From: an uncultured bacterium
Lineage (GTDB): Bacteria > Bacteroidota > Ignavibacteria > UBA10030 > BY39
Length of the DNA: 64,000 nucleotides
NCBI GenBank assembly: GCA_937967455.1
Contig: CALCJK010000012.1
Span: forward strand, 62,001 to 126,000
Direction of reading: 5' to 3'
The position numbers and the translations under genes are program-made. The notes under the pieces were generated by a model. It was not told the DNA's origin. It saw nothing but the letters and a program-made list of their open reading frames with translations, and ran no database searches. Below, in pieces: positions 47,517 to 57,823 of this stretch (position 1 is the stretch's first letter; each line of letters opens with the position of its first letter).

Positions 47517-48845
47517 ATGGAATTGTTTGAAGATGAAAATCTCTCTAAAACTACCTCTAAAACTTATTCTCCACTTGCAGAGAGGATTAGACCAAATTCC
47601 CTTTCAGAATTTATAGGGCAAACCCATCTACTTAGTGAAGGCAAAAGTCTCAGAATATTAATAGAAAAAGATGAGGTGCCATCTATGATTCTCTGGGGTC
47701 CTCCAGGTTGTGGGAAAACAACTCTTGCTCGATTGATTGCTCAACATACTAAAGCTAGTTTTTTTCAGCTTAGTGCAGTTGCGTCTGGTGTTAAAGAAGT
47801 TCGTGATATTATTGAATATGCTGAAAAAAATATTAAGCATAAAAATAAAAGAACAATTTTATTTATTGATGAAATTCATAGGTTTAATAAAGCTCAACAA
47901 GACGCACTTCTTCATAGTGTGGAAGACGGTGTAATAACACTCATAGGAGCAACGACTGAAAATCCATCATTTGAAGTAATCTCTCCATTATTGTCTAGGT
48001 GTAGAATTTATATTCTCGAACCATTATCAAAGCATGAGTTAATTCAGATACTTAAAAATGCTATTACGAATGACGTTTATTTAAGAAGCCAAAAAATACA
48101 AATTGTGGATGAAGTAATTGATTATTTAATTTTACTATCGGGTGGCGATGCTCGTGTGATGTTGAATGGCTTTGAAACCTGTGTTAAAATTGCTAAGCCA
48201 GATAAGGAAAATGAGAAACAAATTACAAGAGAGGTAGTTGAATCAGCTTTTCAGAGAAAAACTCTTAAATATGATAAATCAGGAGAGGAACATTACAATA
48301 TCATTTCAGCTTTTATTAAAAGCATTAGAGGAAGTGATCCTGATGCAGCTGTTTATTGGTTGGCGAGGATGCTTGAGGCTGGCGAAGATCCGAAGTTTAT
48401 TGCTCGAAGAATGATAATACTTGCATCTGAAGATATTGGAAATGCTGATCCATATGCTCTTACACTTGCAACAAGTTGTTTTACAGCTATTGATTATATA
48501 GGGATGCCAGAAGGTAGAATAGTACTTGCACAAACCGCCACATATCTGGCTTCTGTTCCAAAAAGTAATGCATCATATAAGGCAATTGAAACAGCAATTG
48601 AGGATGTTCGTAATCTTCCAAACGAACCTGTTCCTATACATCTACGCAATGCTCCAACAAAATTATTAAAAGAATTAGGTTATGGAGAAGATTATAAGTA
48701 TGCTCATAATTATGATAATAATTTTATTGAACAACAATATTTACCTGATAACTTAAAGGATAAAGTATATTACAAACCAACAGAATCAGGTCGAGAAAAA
48801 ACTCTCAAGGATAGATTGAATAATCTCTGGAAGAAAAAAAGATAA
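47517..48845 (+). CDS. rarA: Replication-associated recombination protein A (MgsA/RarA AAA+ ATPase)
   Basis: 442 residues. PLAERIRPNSLSEFIGQTHLL is the family N-terminus, ILWGPPGCGKTTLARLIA Walker A, LFIDEIHRFNKAQQDALL Walker B, and GATTENPSFEV sensor 1. The C-terminal tetramerisation region has RGSDPDAAVYWLARMLEAGE and RRMIILASEDIGNADP. Acts at stalled replication forks. Sits between ftsB-like and ROK kinase genes. Confidence 0.96.
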   Translation: MELFEDENLSKTTSKTYSPLAERIRPNSLSEFIGQTHLLSEGKSLRILIEKDEVPSMILWGPPGCGKTTLARLIAQHTKASFFQLSAVASGVKEVRDIIEYAEKNIKHKNKRTILFIDEIHRFNKAQQDALLHSVEDGVITLIGATTENPSFEVISPLLSRCRIYILEPLSKHELIQILKNAITNDVYLRSQKIQIVDEVIDYLILLSGGDARVMLNGFETCVKIAKPDKENEKQITREVVESAFQRKTLKYDKSGEEHYNIISAFIKSIRGSDPDAAVYWLARMLEAGEDPKFIARRMIILASEDIGNADPYALTLATSCFTAIDYIGMPEGRIVLAQTATYLASVPKSNASYKAIETAIEDVRNLPNEPVPIHLRNAPTKLLKELGYGEDYKYAHNYDNNFIEQQYLPDNLKDKVYYKPTESGREKTLKDRLNNLWKKKR

Positions 48846-48847
48846 CC

Positions 48848-49819
48848 ATGGATCGGAAATTAGCAATAGGAGTAGATATAGGTGCTACAACTATTAAAGG
48901 TGGTATAGTTGATCTTTTAAACCAGAAAATCATCTTTCAGAAAAAAGTTGATACATTTGCTATGCAAGGACCAGATATCGTCCTGCGGCAATTGAATTAT
49001 TTAATAAAAGAACTTTTACTTGAAAAAGAGCATGAAGAGTTTTGTGGGATAGGTATTGGTGCCCCCGGGATTGTTGAGAATAATAGCAGTGTTGTAAAAT
49101 ATCCTCCAAACTTTTTAGGTTGGGATGAAGTTGATATTGGTGAGTTTTTATATAAGGAATATCGTTTACCTGTGCGAGTGGAAAACGACGCTAATGCTGC
49201 AGCTTTAGGCGAAGCTAAGTTTGGTGCAGGTATAAATTATCCAAATTTTATATTTGTTATATGGGGAACTGGTGTAGGTGGTGGAATTATATTAAACGGA
49301 AACATCTATAGAGGTCCATTTGGTGGAGCTGGAGAAATTGGTCATACCACAATTGATTTTAATGGCCCACTATGTAATTGTGGAAATCGTGGATGTATTG
49401 AAAGTTATGTAGGACAACGTTATCTTTCTGAAAGAACCCGTTTAAGGTTAAATCAATTAACTGATCCATACAAACAATCAAAAATTTTGCAACTAGTTGA
49501 TGGTAAACCCGAGTTGATTGATCCTGCTATTATTGCACTTGCTGCTAATCAGGGTGATGAGTTGGCAAAAACTATACTGCTTGAAGCTGCCGAATTGCTT
49601 GGAATAGCTTTAGCATCAATACTCAATGTATTGGATTTTAGAGTGGTTATTTTGGGTGGAGGAATCTCAGAAGCTGGTGAATATATAATAACTCAAATTC
49701 ATCAATCTATAAAAAATCATGTTTTAAAAACGATTAAAAAAGATACAAAGGTAATTAAAGCTAAATTGGGTAATCATGCAGGAATTTTTGGAGCAGCATC
49801 CTTGGTATTAAATCTATGA
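48848..49819 (+). CDS. ROK-family sugar kinase (glucokinase-like)
   Basis: 323 residues. IGVDIGATTIKGGIVD is the ATP phosphate loop, VENDANAAALGEAKFGAG the catalytic DN region, and GEIGHTTIDFNG with CNCGNRGCIESY the ROK zinc site. WGTGVGGGIILNG completes the signature. No HTH, so an enzyme rather than a repressor. Glucose is the usual substrate; N-acetylated sugars are possible. Two bases after rarA; overlaps the next gene by 4. Confidence 0.9.
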   Translation: MDRKLAIGVDIGATTIKGGIVDLLNQKIIFQKKVDTFAMQGPDIVLRQLNYLIKELLLEKEHEEFCGIGIGAPGIVENNSSVVKYPPNFLGWDEVDIGEFLYKEYRLPVRVENDANAAALGEAKFGAGINYPNFIFVIWGTGVGGGIILNGNIYRGPFGGAGEIGHTTIDFNGPLCNCGNRGCIESYVGQRYLSERTRLRLNQLTDPYKQSKILQLVDGKPELIDPAIIALAANQGDELAKTILLEAAELLGIALASILNVLDFRVVILGGGISEAGEYIITQIHQSIKNHVLKTIKKDTKVIKAKLGNHAGIFGAASLVLNL

Positions 49820-52284
49820 ATTTTTTCAAATTATACATATTCTTCTGGATAATTTTGATACTGCCTTTAAATTTGTTTTCACAATTACAGGACACACTAA
49901 TGAATCAAAAGGGAACTGACACTTTAAAAATAGAACCACAATCTAAATCTGCAGGTGTGGATACTACAATCTTTTATTCATCCGAAGACTCTATAGTGTA
50001 TTCCATCTCAAATAAAAAAATGTTTCTTTATGGTAAATCAAATATTAAATATAAGTTGATGGAATTGAAATCAGAAAGAATTGAAGTTGACTGGAACACA
50101 ACCATTCTGAAAGCTACGGGAATTTTGGATCCTTCTGATAGCACAAAAACAAAGCTAATAGGTACTCCAATTATGATTGATGGAGGCGAAGAATTTCATG
50201 GTAAAGAATTGATGTATAATTTTAAAACTCAGAAGGGAAAAATTACTTTAGCTGATACTAAATCTGATGAAGGAATTTATTATGGTTCTCATGTAAAGAA
50301 AATTGAAAAGGATGTTCTTTTTATTGCAGATGGGAAGTATACGACCTGTGATAAAGAAAATCCACATTTTTATTTTCAATCCCCAAGAATGAAATTGATT
50401 GTTAAAGATAAAATTATTGCAGAACCTATTTATTTTTATATTGCTGACGTTCCTGTTTTTGCTATTCCCTTCGGCGTGTTTCCGAGTAAAAGCGGCAGAA
50501 GATCTGGTTTTTTTGCTCCAGCTTATGGCGATAATGCGACTTTTGGTAGATATTTAAAAAAAATTGGTTACTACTGGGCTTTAAGTGATTATTATGATCT
50601 TGCATTACACGGAGATTGGTATACAAATGGAAGTTTTGTATTAAATTCGGAATTCAATTATGCTTTAAGGTATTATTTTAATGGTGGGGTTAGTGGGACT
50701 TATAAAAGATTTATCTCTTCTGAGAAGGGGGATCCAAATTATAATATTCAGGAAGGATATAATATAAATATTCGTCATAATCAGGAAATTAACCCATGGA
50801 CAAGGGCAGATGTAAATTTTACTTTTATGAGTGATAATAATTATCGACTGACTAATTATTTATCAGAGGCTCTGCAACAGACAATAGTTTCGAATGCTAC
50901 ATTATCTCGTTATTGGGAAGGGACACCCAATAGTGCATCTATTAATATATCTAGAACACAGCAATTAATTTCTGGCAGAATAGATGAAATAATTCCCACA
51001 ATATCTTTTAACAGGAGCCAGAGTTTTCCATTCAGAAGGAAAAAAGCCGCAGGTGAGTTAGAGTGGTATGAGCAGATTGGTTATAGCTACAGAGCAAATT
51101 TTGCTAACACTCATTCAAAAATTCCGATAACCATTAATAATGTGAAGCAAATTAACCAAAGTGGAGAAATTTCATTCACAAATCTGAATTCCTATCGTAA
51201 CGATAGAAAACAATCTTTAAGTCAAAATTTAGATGCGAGTATATCCCCAAAGATAGGATACTTTACAATTACACCAAATATTTCTTTTCGTGATGAACGA
51301 ACGCAATTGAATAACTTAATTCCATTTAGAGCAATCGAAGATAGTAGTTTAAGTAAAAAGAGAGAGAAAGAATTTATTACCAATGGTAATCTCAGTACTG
51401 GAATTTCGACCTCAACCAGACTTTATGGAATCATTCAGCCCAATGTTCTTGGTATTGCGGCATTCAGGCATACGCTAACTCCAAATTTATCATTTATATA
51501 TTCAAAACAAGTTTACGGTAAAAATATTAGGAAAGGACAATCGGTTGCTAACTTTTCAATAGGAAATGTATTTGAAATAAAATCACAATCTGAAACTGGT
51601 GAAGAAAAAAAAATTCAGTTGTTAAATCTTGGTATGAACTTATCTTATAATTTTTCAGCAGATAGCTTGAATTTTTCAAATGTAGGATTATCGTACAGGA
51701 CTGGTATTGGCGAAATACTTAATTTTTATGGTTCAAGTAGCTTTAATCTTTATCAGTATGATGAAATAGCAAAGCGAACAATAAATAAGTTTATGATTGA
51801 CCAGGGTAAGTTAGCACGGCTTGAGAATTTTTCTTTAAGCTTATCAACTTCTCTATCTGGAGAAAGAAAAGCAAAAACTGAGCAAATTACTGTTGATACA
51901 ATTTCTCAATCTATTAAGCCAAAAGGATATAAAGGTGTATATATACAGGAAGAGCCAGATTTTAGTATACCATGGAGATTATCGCTAAATTGGAATTTCT
52001 CTGAAAGTTTTATTCCAAATGCTAAAAGTCGTTCCGCAAGTGTTTCTTTATCTCTTGATTTTAATTTAACTGAAAATTGGAAATTCAGAGTAAATGGAAA
52101 TTATGATCTCGTTAGAAAAGAAATTTCTGCTCCAATGATTCAGATTGATAGAGATTTGCATTGCTGGGTAATGAACTTTACATGGGTGCCTACAGGATAT
52201 ATTAGAAATTATAAATTAGAAATAAGAGTTAAAGCTTCTCAGCTTCAAGATGTAAAGATAACAAAACAGAGAATGACTTATTAA
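49816..52284 (+). CDS. LptD-like LPS assembly outer-membrane protein
   Basis: 822 residues with signal peptide 1-22 (ending NLFSQ). Residues about 55-190 look like the OstA/LptA beta-jellyroll (DSIVYSISNKKMFLYGKSNIKYK, then LKSERIEVDWNTTILKATG), and the rest is a large beta-barrel rich in alternating hydrophobic strands ending NYKLEIRVKASQLQDVKI. PVFAIPFGVFPSKSGRRSGFF fits LptD N-barrel junctions. Predicted to put LPS into the outer leaflet. No cysteine pairs as in E. coli LptD, common outside Proteobacteria. Confidence 0.8.
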   Translation: MNFFKLYIFFWIILILPLNLFSQLQDTLMNQKGTDTLKIEPQSKSAGVDTTIFYSSEDSIVYSISNKKMFLYGKSNIKYKLMELKSERIEVDWNTTILKATGILDPSDSTKTKLIGTPIMIDGGEEFHGKELMYNFKTQKGKITLADTKSDEGIYYGSHVKKIEKDVLFIADGKYTTCDKENPHFYFQSPRMKLIVKDKIIAEPIYFYIADVPVFAIPFGVFPSKSGRRSGFFAPAYGDNATFGRYLKKIGYYWALSDYYDLALHGDWYTNGSFVLNSEFNYALRYYFNGGVSGTYKRFISSEKGDPNYNIQEGYNINIRHNQEINPWTRADVNFTFMSDNNYRLTNYLSEALQQTIVSNATLSRYWEGTPNSASINISRTQQLISGRIDEIIPTISFNRSQSFPFRRKKAAGELEWYEQIGYSYRANFANTHSKIPITINNVKQINQSGEISFTNLNSYRNDRKQSLSQNLDASISPKIGYFTITPNISFRDERTQLNNLIPFRAIEDSSLSKKREKEFITNGNLSTGISTSTRLYGIIQPNVLGIAAFRHTLTPNLSFIYSKQVYGKNIRKGQSVANFSIGNVFEIKSQSETGEEKKIQLLNLGMNLSYNFSADSLNFSNVGLSYRTGIGEILNFYGSSSFNLYQYDEIAKRTINKFMIDQGKLARLENFSLSLSTSLSGERKAKTEQITVDTISQSIKPKGYKGVYIQEEPDFSIPWRLSLNWNFSESFIPNAKSRSASVSLSLDFNLTENWKFRVNGNYDLVRKEISAPMIQIDRDLHCWVMNFTWVPTGYIRNYKLEIRVKASQLQDVKITKQRMTY

Positions 52285-52322
52285 TTTACTTGATTTTGCT
52301 GAAAAAATTTGTTTAATTTTAT

Positions 52323-52781
52323 ATGGAATACAGATTTGTCATAGATACAATGCTTGAAAAATTAGCTCGATGGTTAAGACTTATTGGATGTGATGCTATA
52401 TTTAATTCGAGGATGGATCCCAAAAAGCTTATTCAAATTGCTAATGAAGAAGGACGTGTATTTGTTACCCGAAGAAGGTTTTTGCCTGAAGATGCAGATA
52501 TTAAATATTTACATAAACTTAATACTGAAGATTTTGAAGAACAATTGAAAAATATGATTGAAGTTTTCAAAATTGATTATCAAAATAATCTTTTTACTCG
52601 TTGTGTGGAATGTAACGAAAAGGTTGTGAAGGTTGATAAAGAAGTTGTGAAGGATCGCGTTCCGAAAATGTCGTGGGAAGGATTTTCTGAGTTTTATGAG
52701 TGTCCGCGATGTAAAAAAGTATTCTGGAAAGGTGCACATTATAATAACACAGTTAAAAAGTTGGAAAAAATAATGAGGTAA
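52323..52781 (+). CDS. Mut7-C RNase-domain protein with zinc ribbon
   Basis: 152 residues. The N-part has [21 protein letters not shown] and [16 protein letters not shown], the PIN-like Mut7-C (DUF82) pattern with acidic catalytic residues. The C-part has two C-x2-C knuckles (CVECNEK and CPRCKK) and KVFWKGAHY. Likely a small ribonuclease. Followed 4 bases later by the adenosine-specific kinase; a combined transcript is likely. Confidence 0.88.
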   Translation: MEYRFVIDTMLEKLARWLRLIGCDAIFNSRMDPKKLIQIANEEGRVFVTRRRFLPEDADIKYLHKLNTEDFEEQLKNMIEVFKIDYQNNLFTRCVECNEKVVKVDKEVVKDRVPKMSWEGFSEFYECPRCKKVFWKGAHYNNTVKKLEKIMR

Positions 52782-52785
52782 AATT

Positions 52786-53268
52786 ATGGAATTAAAAATT
52801 GTAAAAATCGAAAAGCCAGAAAATATGAATTTTATTCTGGGGCAAGCACATTTCATTAAAACTGTTGAAGATATTTATGAAGCGGTTGTGTCAACAAATC
52901 CACATATGAAGTTTGGACTTGCTTTTTGTGAATCCTCTGGTCCAGCGCTTGTAAGATATATTGGTAATGACCAAAATTTAATTGATATTGCTAAAAAGAA
53001 TGCTCTTAACCTTGCAGCTGGACATTCTTTTATACTTTTTATGGAAAATGGTTTTCCAATCAATATTTTGAACACAATTAAGCTGGTGCCAGAAGTTTGC
53101 AGAATATTCTGTGCTACAGCAAATCCAGTGGAAGTTATTATTGCTGAGACAGATCAGGGTAGGGGTATACTCGGTGTGATCGATGGTATAAAAACTAAAG
53201 GTATTGAATCTGAAGAAGATATCAAATATAGAAAAGAATTTATAAGAAAAATTGGGTATAAGTTATGA
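52786..53268 (+). CDS. Adenosine-specific kinase family protein
   Basis: 160 residues, small single-domain family (PF04008 type). [36 protein letters not shown] and [18 protein letters not shown] are typical, as is [30 protein letters not shown]. Named for adenosine binding in archaeal members; the activity in bacteria is not well shown. Its stop overlaps the hutU start by 4 bases, so the two are translationally coupled. Confidence 0.87.
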   Translation: MELKIVKIEKPENMNFILGQAHFIKTVEDIYEAVVSTNPHMKFGLAFCESSGPALVRYIGNDQNLIDIAKKNALNLAAGHSFILFMENGFPINILNTIKLVPEVCRIFCATANPVEVIIAETDQGRGILGVIDGIKTKGIESEEDIKYRKEFIRKIGYKL

Positions 53269-54917
53269 TTAAAGAAATTAGAGCTCCAAGAGGTGCAGAA
53301 ATTATCTGTAAGGGCTGGATTCAAGAAGCTGCTTTGAGAATGTTAATGAATAACTTGGATCCAGATGTTGCTGAAAAGCCACAGGAATTAATCGTTTATG
53401 GTGGAACAGGTAAAGCTGCAAGAAATTGGGAGTGTTTCGAAGCTATCGTTAAAAGTTTAAAAGAACTTGAAAATGACGAAACTTTATTAATTCAATCTGG
53501 TAAACCTGTAGGAATTTTTAAAACATATCCCGATGCGCCAAGAGTTTTAATTTCAAATGCTATGCTTGTGCCTCATTGGGCAAACTGGGACGAATTTCGT
53601 CGACTTGAAGCTCTGGGTTTAACAATGTACGGGCAGATGACAGCTGGTAGCTGGATTTACATAGGTACTCAAGGGATTTTACAGGGCACTTACGAGACCT
53701 TTGCTGCCTGTGCAAATAAATACTTTGGTGGGTCGTTATCAGGTAAGTTTTTACTAACTGCTGGTTTGGGTGGAATGGGTGGTGCCCAACCACTTGCAGC
53801 AACTATGAATGGCGCAGCAGCATTGGTTATTGAAGTAGATAGGTTACGAATTGAAAAAAGATTAAAAACTGGATACCTCGATCGAATGACCTCAAGCTTG
53901 GATGAAGCTCTAGAGATAGTTCTGAAAGCAAAAGATAATAAAGAGGCAATTAGTGTTGGACTTTTAGGAAACGCTGCCGAAGTTTTACCTGAAATTGTAA
54001 AACGCGGAATTGTGCCTGATGTATTAACAGATCAAACTTCAGCACACGATACATTGAACGGTTATGTACCCGCAGGAATCACTTATGAAGAAGCTCTTGC
54101 TTTGAGACGCAGTGATCCACAAAAATATATTGCGATGGCTAGAATTTCCATTGTGGAACACCTCAAAGCTATGCTTGAATTACAAAAACTTGGCGCAATA
54201 ACATTTGACTACGGTAACAATATTCGCGGAGAAGCTTACGCTAATGGGGTAAAAAATGCTTTTGATATTCCAGGCTTCGTGCCTGAATATATCAGACCAT
54301 TGTTTTGTGAAGGTAAAGGTCCTTTCCGCTGGGTTGCACTTTCGGGAGATCCACAGGATATATATAGAACCGATAAAGCTGTCATAGAAACATTTCCTGA
54401 AAACAAACCTTTAGTTAGGTGGATTGAAAAAGCACAAAAACAAGTACACTTTCAGGGACTCCCCGCAAGGATTTGCTGGCTTGGTTATGGTGAGCGCGCA
54501 AAAATGGGAAAAATTTTTAACGACCTTGTAGCAAAAGGTGAAGTTAAAGCTCCGATTGTTATTGGTCGTGATCATCTGGATTGTGGATCAGTTGCATCTC
54601 CAAATCGTGAAACAGAAAAAATGAAAGATGGAAGTGATGCTATCGCCGATTGGCCTATATTGAATGCTCTCTTAAATGCAGTTGGTGGGGCTAGTTGGGT
54701 GAGTGTCCATCATGGTGGTGGTGTAGGCATTGGTTTCTCAATTCATGCTGGTATGGTTGTGGTTGCTGATGGTTCAAAAGCTGCAGAAATTAGACTACAA
54801 CGAGTCTTAAATTATGACCCCGCTATGGGAATAATCCGCCATTCAGATGCTGGTTATGAATTGGCAATTGAAAATGCTAAAAAATTCAATATTAAAATAC
54901 CTATGTTAAAAAACTAA
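53265..54917 (+). CDS. hutU: Urocanate hydratase
   Basis: 550 residues. Converts urocanate to imidazolonepropionate with NAD+ as electrophile. [14 protein letters not shown] is near the N-terminus; [40 protein letters not shown], and [16 protein letters not shown] holding the active-site cysteine are family motifs. [16 protein letters not shown] is near the C-terminus. Second hut gene of the window; hutH is 44 kb away on the other strand and hutI/hutG are not seen. Confidence 0.97.
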   Translation: MIKEIRAPRGAEIICKGWIQEAALRMLMNNLDPDVAEKPQELIVYGGTGKAARNWECFEAIVKSLKELENDETLLIQSGKPVGIFKTYPDAPRVLISNAMLVPHWANWDEFRRLEALGLTMYGQMTAGSWIYIGTQGILQGTYETFAACANKYFGGSLSGKFLLTAGLGGMGGAQPLAATMNGAAALVIEVDRLRIEKRLKTGYLDRMTSSLDEALEIVLKAKDNKEAISVGLLGNAAEVLPEIVKRGIVPDVLTDQTSAHDTLNGYVPAGITYEEALALRRSDPQKYIAMARISIVEHLKAMLELQKLGAITFDYGNNIRGEAYANGVKNAFDIPGFVPEYIRPLFCEGKGPFRWVALSGDPQDIYRTDKAVIETFPENKPLVRWIEKAQKQVHFQGLPARICWLGYGERAKMGKIFNDLVAKGEVKAPIVIGRDHLDCGSVASPNRETEKMKDGSDAIADWPILNALLNAVGGASWVSVHHGGGVGIGFSIHAGMVVVADGSKAAEIRLQRVLNYDPAMGIIRHSDAGYELAIENAKKFNIKIPMLKN

Positions 54918-54939
54918 AAACCCTAAAAAGTTTTTTAAC
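54905..54939 (+). terminator. A+T-rich hairpin at the end of hutU
   Basis: 11-bp perfect inverted repeat GTTAAAAAACT / AGTTTTTTAAC around a 13-base loop, beginning inside the last codons of hutU. The T run is part of the stem. Possible intrinsic terminator or transcript-end structure, though it lacks G+C strength. Confidence 0.45.
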
Positions 54940-55009
54940 AAATTTATACCAATTTCTAAGGAAATTAAGAGATCCATTTAATAAATTACATTAAGGAAAT
55001 ATATAAACT

Positions 55010-55030
55010 TGTTTATTTCAAAAATAAACA
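55010..55030. promoter_or_regulatory. 9-bp inverted repeat, candidate operator upstream of the CDGSH gene
   Basis: TGTTTATTT and AAATAAACA separated by CAA, 30 bases before ATG 55061. TATACT follows at about 55033 and could be a -10 hexamer. A perfect repeat this close to a start suggests a repressor site, but the DNA is A+T-rich and the regulator is unknown. Confidence 0.35.
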
Positions 55031-55060
55031 TTATACTTATAGCAAAAAATATTGGGTATT

Positions 55061-55297
55061 ATGAGCGAACCTAAAATAGTACAGAAAGCTCCATTTGTTG
55101 TAGAACTGAGTGCTGGCAAATACTTTTGGTGTGCATGTGGACTTTCTTCGAATCAACCATTTTGTGATGGTTCACATAAAACAACTGATATTGTTCCTAT
55201 TTCATTCGAAATTAAGGAAAAGTCTAAAATAGCGTTATGTGGTTGTAAGCATACAAAAAATAAACCTAAATGTGATGGAACACATAAAAATTTATAA
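55061..55297 (+). CDS. CDGSH iron-sulfur protein, two-site type
   Basis: About 78 residues from ATG 55061 (a TTG 3 codons upstream is unlikely). Two CDGSH motifs: CACGLSSNQPFCDGSH and CGCKHTKNKPKCDGTH, each with three cysteines and one histidine for a redox 2Fe-2S cluster. Two-motif members resemble mitochondrial inner NEET (MiNT/CISD3)-like proteins. Likely cluster or electron transfer in the cytoplasm. Starts a new unit after hutU; the next gene is 21 bases on. Confidence 0.88.
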   Translation: MSEPKIVQKAPFVVELSAGKYFWCACGLSSNQPFCDGSHKTTDIVPISFEIKEKSKIALCGCKHTKNKPKCDGTHKNL

Positions 55298-55318
55298 TCA
55301 CAATTTTATATATTTGTA

Positions 55319-56482
55319 ATGCAATTTTTTTTATCTCAAAAAGACAGATTGGCTCTTGGCTCAAATGGTGCGTATCCTAATACGCTTATAGAAATTGATA
55401 GGGAAGGAAGTCAAAAAAAACATGATGTTCACGAAAAAGTTACACGCCCCTGGATAAGACATTATTTTTACACACAACTTCTTAGAGAGTCCGGTTCAAG
55501 TGATGTAATAGAAGCACGTGATAGAAATTTGATTGATATATTAAAAACAACTTTACCTCTTGCTGAAAATTCTTATGCAGAATCATCACTTTCTTGCTGG
55601 CGAATTTTTATTGATACATCTTTTAAAACTATTGAAACCAAATGGCTTTCGGGACAAAGAAAAGTTTTCCTTAAAGAAAAATTCAGCAAAGCAGTGGAAC
55701 ATATTGAAATTGAACCTCCTTTCTCAAATCCTCAAAGAAGTTTTCTTTTCCTGGATGAAAATCGTTTTCTTAGAAGACTTCCTAAAATACCAATAAAACT
55801 TTTCTTCTCTTTCTCAAATAATTATATAAGTGAGTTGCTTGAAATTTTAAAACAATCTGTCTTGCAAAATCCCCATAATCGAGATGTTGAACATTTAATG
55901 TATTTATTCTATAAAGGATTTAATGCAATTCCTGAATTGAAAGAGTTTGCTGAGAATAATAATCGAATCGAATACCTTGAGTGGATATATTGGGCTGAAG
56001 ATGATAAAAGAAGTTTAGCTGAGATGAAGCGCTCAAAAAACGAGTTTGAATTAGCTTTTTATTTCTATGATTCTGCAAACCTTACCCCTTCAGAATACAA
56101 AGAAATTGCGGATTGGTATCTTTCTGAAAACGAATTCAAATTTGCTTATCATTTTTATTATAAGGCAAAGGAGTTTGAAATAGCACAGGATATTTTACAA
56201 AACATTGGAATTAAAGAATTTAGCTCGCTTGCAAAGATGCGGCAGCTAATTAATTCGAGTGCTGATTTAAATGAAAATACAATTAAAAATCTGTATGAAC
56301 AGGAGCTTGAAACTTTACATGGTTTTAATCGAATCAGATCAAATGAATCTTATCAAAGAATAGCATCTGCACCCTCATTACAATTTGATAGAGAAACCGT
56401 TGAGAATAAATATGCGTTCGGAGAACTTACAGAAGAAGAATATTTAAGATTATTGGCACAACTTAGAGATAGAAGACATTAA
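55319..56482 (+). CDS. Uncharacterised helical-repeat protein, SHOCT-like C-terminus
   Basis: 387 residues, not recognised. No signal peptide. The N-part (1-120) is mixed and has WIRHYFYTQLLRESGSSD. Residues about 170-330 are alpha-helical and repeat-like (AFYFYDSANLTPSEYKEIADWY, then FAYHFYYKAKEFEIAQDIL), TPR-like in spacing. The last 25 residues, ENKYAFGELTEEEYLRLLAQL, look like the short SHOCT domain, which often marks oligomerising membrane-linked proteins. It is followed 21 bases later by a zinc-ribbon protein, so the two probably work together. Confidence 0.6.
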   Translation: MQFFLSQKDRLALGSNGAYPNTLIEIDREGSQKKHDVHEKVTRPWIRHYFYTQLLRESGSSDVIEARDRNLIDILKTTLPLAENSYAESSLSCWRIFIDTSFKTIETKWLSGQRKVFLKEKFSKAVEHIEIEPPFSNPQRSFLFLDENRFLRRLPKIPIKLFFSFSNNYISELLEILKQSVLQNPHNRDVEHLMYLFYKGFNAIPELKEFAENNNRIEYLEWIYWAEDDKRSLAEMKRSKNEFELAFYFYDSANLTPSEYKEIADWYLSENEFKFAYHFYYKAKEFEIAQDILQNIGIKEFSSLAKMRQLINSSADLNENTIKNLYEQELETLHGFNRIRSNESYQRIASAPSLQFDRETVENKYAFGELTEEEYLRLLAQLRDRRH

Positions 56483-56503
56483 TGAAAAAAAAGGAGTGTT
56501 AAA

Positions 56504-57805
56504 ATGCCACAAAAAATGTCCATAAAAATTGGAGTTGAGAGGTGTATGCACTGTGGCCATAAGTGGATAGACTATTCAGGTGCTAGGGATTTTTGTTATA
56601 TGTGCGGGAGAAAAAATATATCTGAAACTCTTTCATTAAGTGATATTAGAAATGCGATCATCTCACTCCGTAACGAAGATAAAAAATACTTAGATAAGTA
56701 TACAAAAAGGGCTTCGGTATTAAAACAAAGATATAAAGAAACTGCAGATCTATATTTAAACAGAGCAAAGGAAATTTACTCAAAAATTCAACCGATTTAC
56801 TACCAGGGAAATGTGTCGGATAGAGTAATTGAACAATTAATTTTTTGTTTTCGTCTGTTTTCCGAAGTTGGTTTAAATAAATCTTCTGCAAGTTGTGCTT
56901 ATATGATTGCTACTGGTTATTTTCAGCGAGGTATTGAAAAAGATATTCAAGCAATAGAAGATTTAGGCGATTTAATAGCAGCTCGCCAGTGGTTTTTGAG
57001 ATTGGATGCAAAAGAGTGGGAAGCTGCTACAAATCTACATATAGGAGAAAAATCAATGGCAACAATTAGTACTGATCCCGTTCTACTCCAGACTATGATG
57101 CAAATTGCTCTTTGGCATTTTTATAAAGCCCGTAATTACTATTTTGAAAAAAAAGCCAATCAACTTGTGGAAAGAATTCAATTTGATATAGACCAAACAA
57201 CAAAACTACTGGCTTCATATACTAGAGGTTTATCTGAAATTGAAGCAGCAAAAATTACTGCGGCTGGCAACGAAGCTCAAGGTACGGAAATTAAAAAAGG
57301 ACTTGAAATTCTAAGTAATTCGGTTGGTTATGGACTTGAAACTTTTGGAGAGCATATTGAAAAATTTGGAGGAAGTTTAAGTCGATCTCTGCAAGGCATG
57401 GCTGGTTTATTGAGTGCAAGTATTAGCCAATCTGCATACACTGTAGGAGCTTCCGTTGGAAAACCAAGTAAAGCTATAAAAGAAAGTATTGTAGATATGA
57501 ATAGAATGATAAATGCCTGTGTTCAAGCTTTACCAGAAGAAGTTGTAAAATCAATAAACGAACTCGGGACAAAAGTTGTAAAAGGTTCTGCCAATAAAAA
57601 TGTATTAAGAAAAGTAATTAATAATGAGCCGTTTAAAAATCTTACAGAATCGGTTGTTCCAAATGCAGAATACGCAATCCAGAATTTAGATAAACTGGAT
57701 CAACCTTCAGCAAATTACTCTGAAAGTTTACTCGATACAATGATTGAAGAAGGTATGGATTCTGTCCTGACGCAAGTTGGTAAAAAAGAGTTAAGTCCAG
57801 TCTAA
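56504..57805 (+). CDS. Uncharacterised zinc-ribbon protein
   Basis: 433 residues, not recognised. N-terminal zinc ribbon C-x2-C...C-x2-C in CMHCGHKW and CYMCGRKN. Then mostly helical; residues about 235-345 are amphipathic and Gly/Ser/Ala-rich (GYGLETFGEHIEKFGGSLSRS, GLLSASISQSAYTVGASVG), suggesting a membrane-associating or oligomerising segment. AAGGAGTG ribosome-binding site before ATG 56504. Same operon as the preceding helical-repeat gene. Confidence 0.6.
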   Translation: MPQKMSIKIGVERCMHCGHKWIDYSGARDFCYMCGRKNISETLSLSDIRNAIISLRNEDKKYLDKYTKRASVLKQRYKETADLYLNRAKEIYSKIQPIYYQGNVSDRVIEQLIFCFRLFSEVGLNKSSASCAYMIATGYFQRGIEKDIQAIEDLGDLIAARQWFLRLDAKEWEAATNLHIGEKSMATISTDPVLLQTMMQIALWHFYKARNYYFEKKANQLVERIQFDIDQTTKLLASYTRGLSEIEAAKITAAGNEAQGTEIKKGLEILSNSVGYGLETFGEHIEKFGGSLSRSLQGMAGLLSASISQSAYTVGASVGKPSKAIKESIVDMNRMINACVQALPEEVVKSINELGTKVVKGSANKNVLRKVINNEPFKNLTESVVPNAEYAIQNLDKLDQPSANYSESLLDTMIEEGMDSVLTQVGKKELSPV

Positions 57806-57823
57806 TAAAAGAGGAATAATCAT

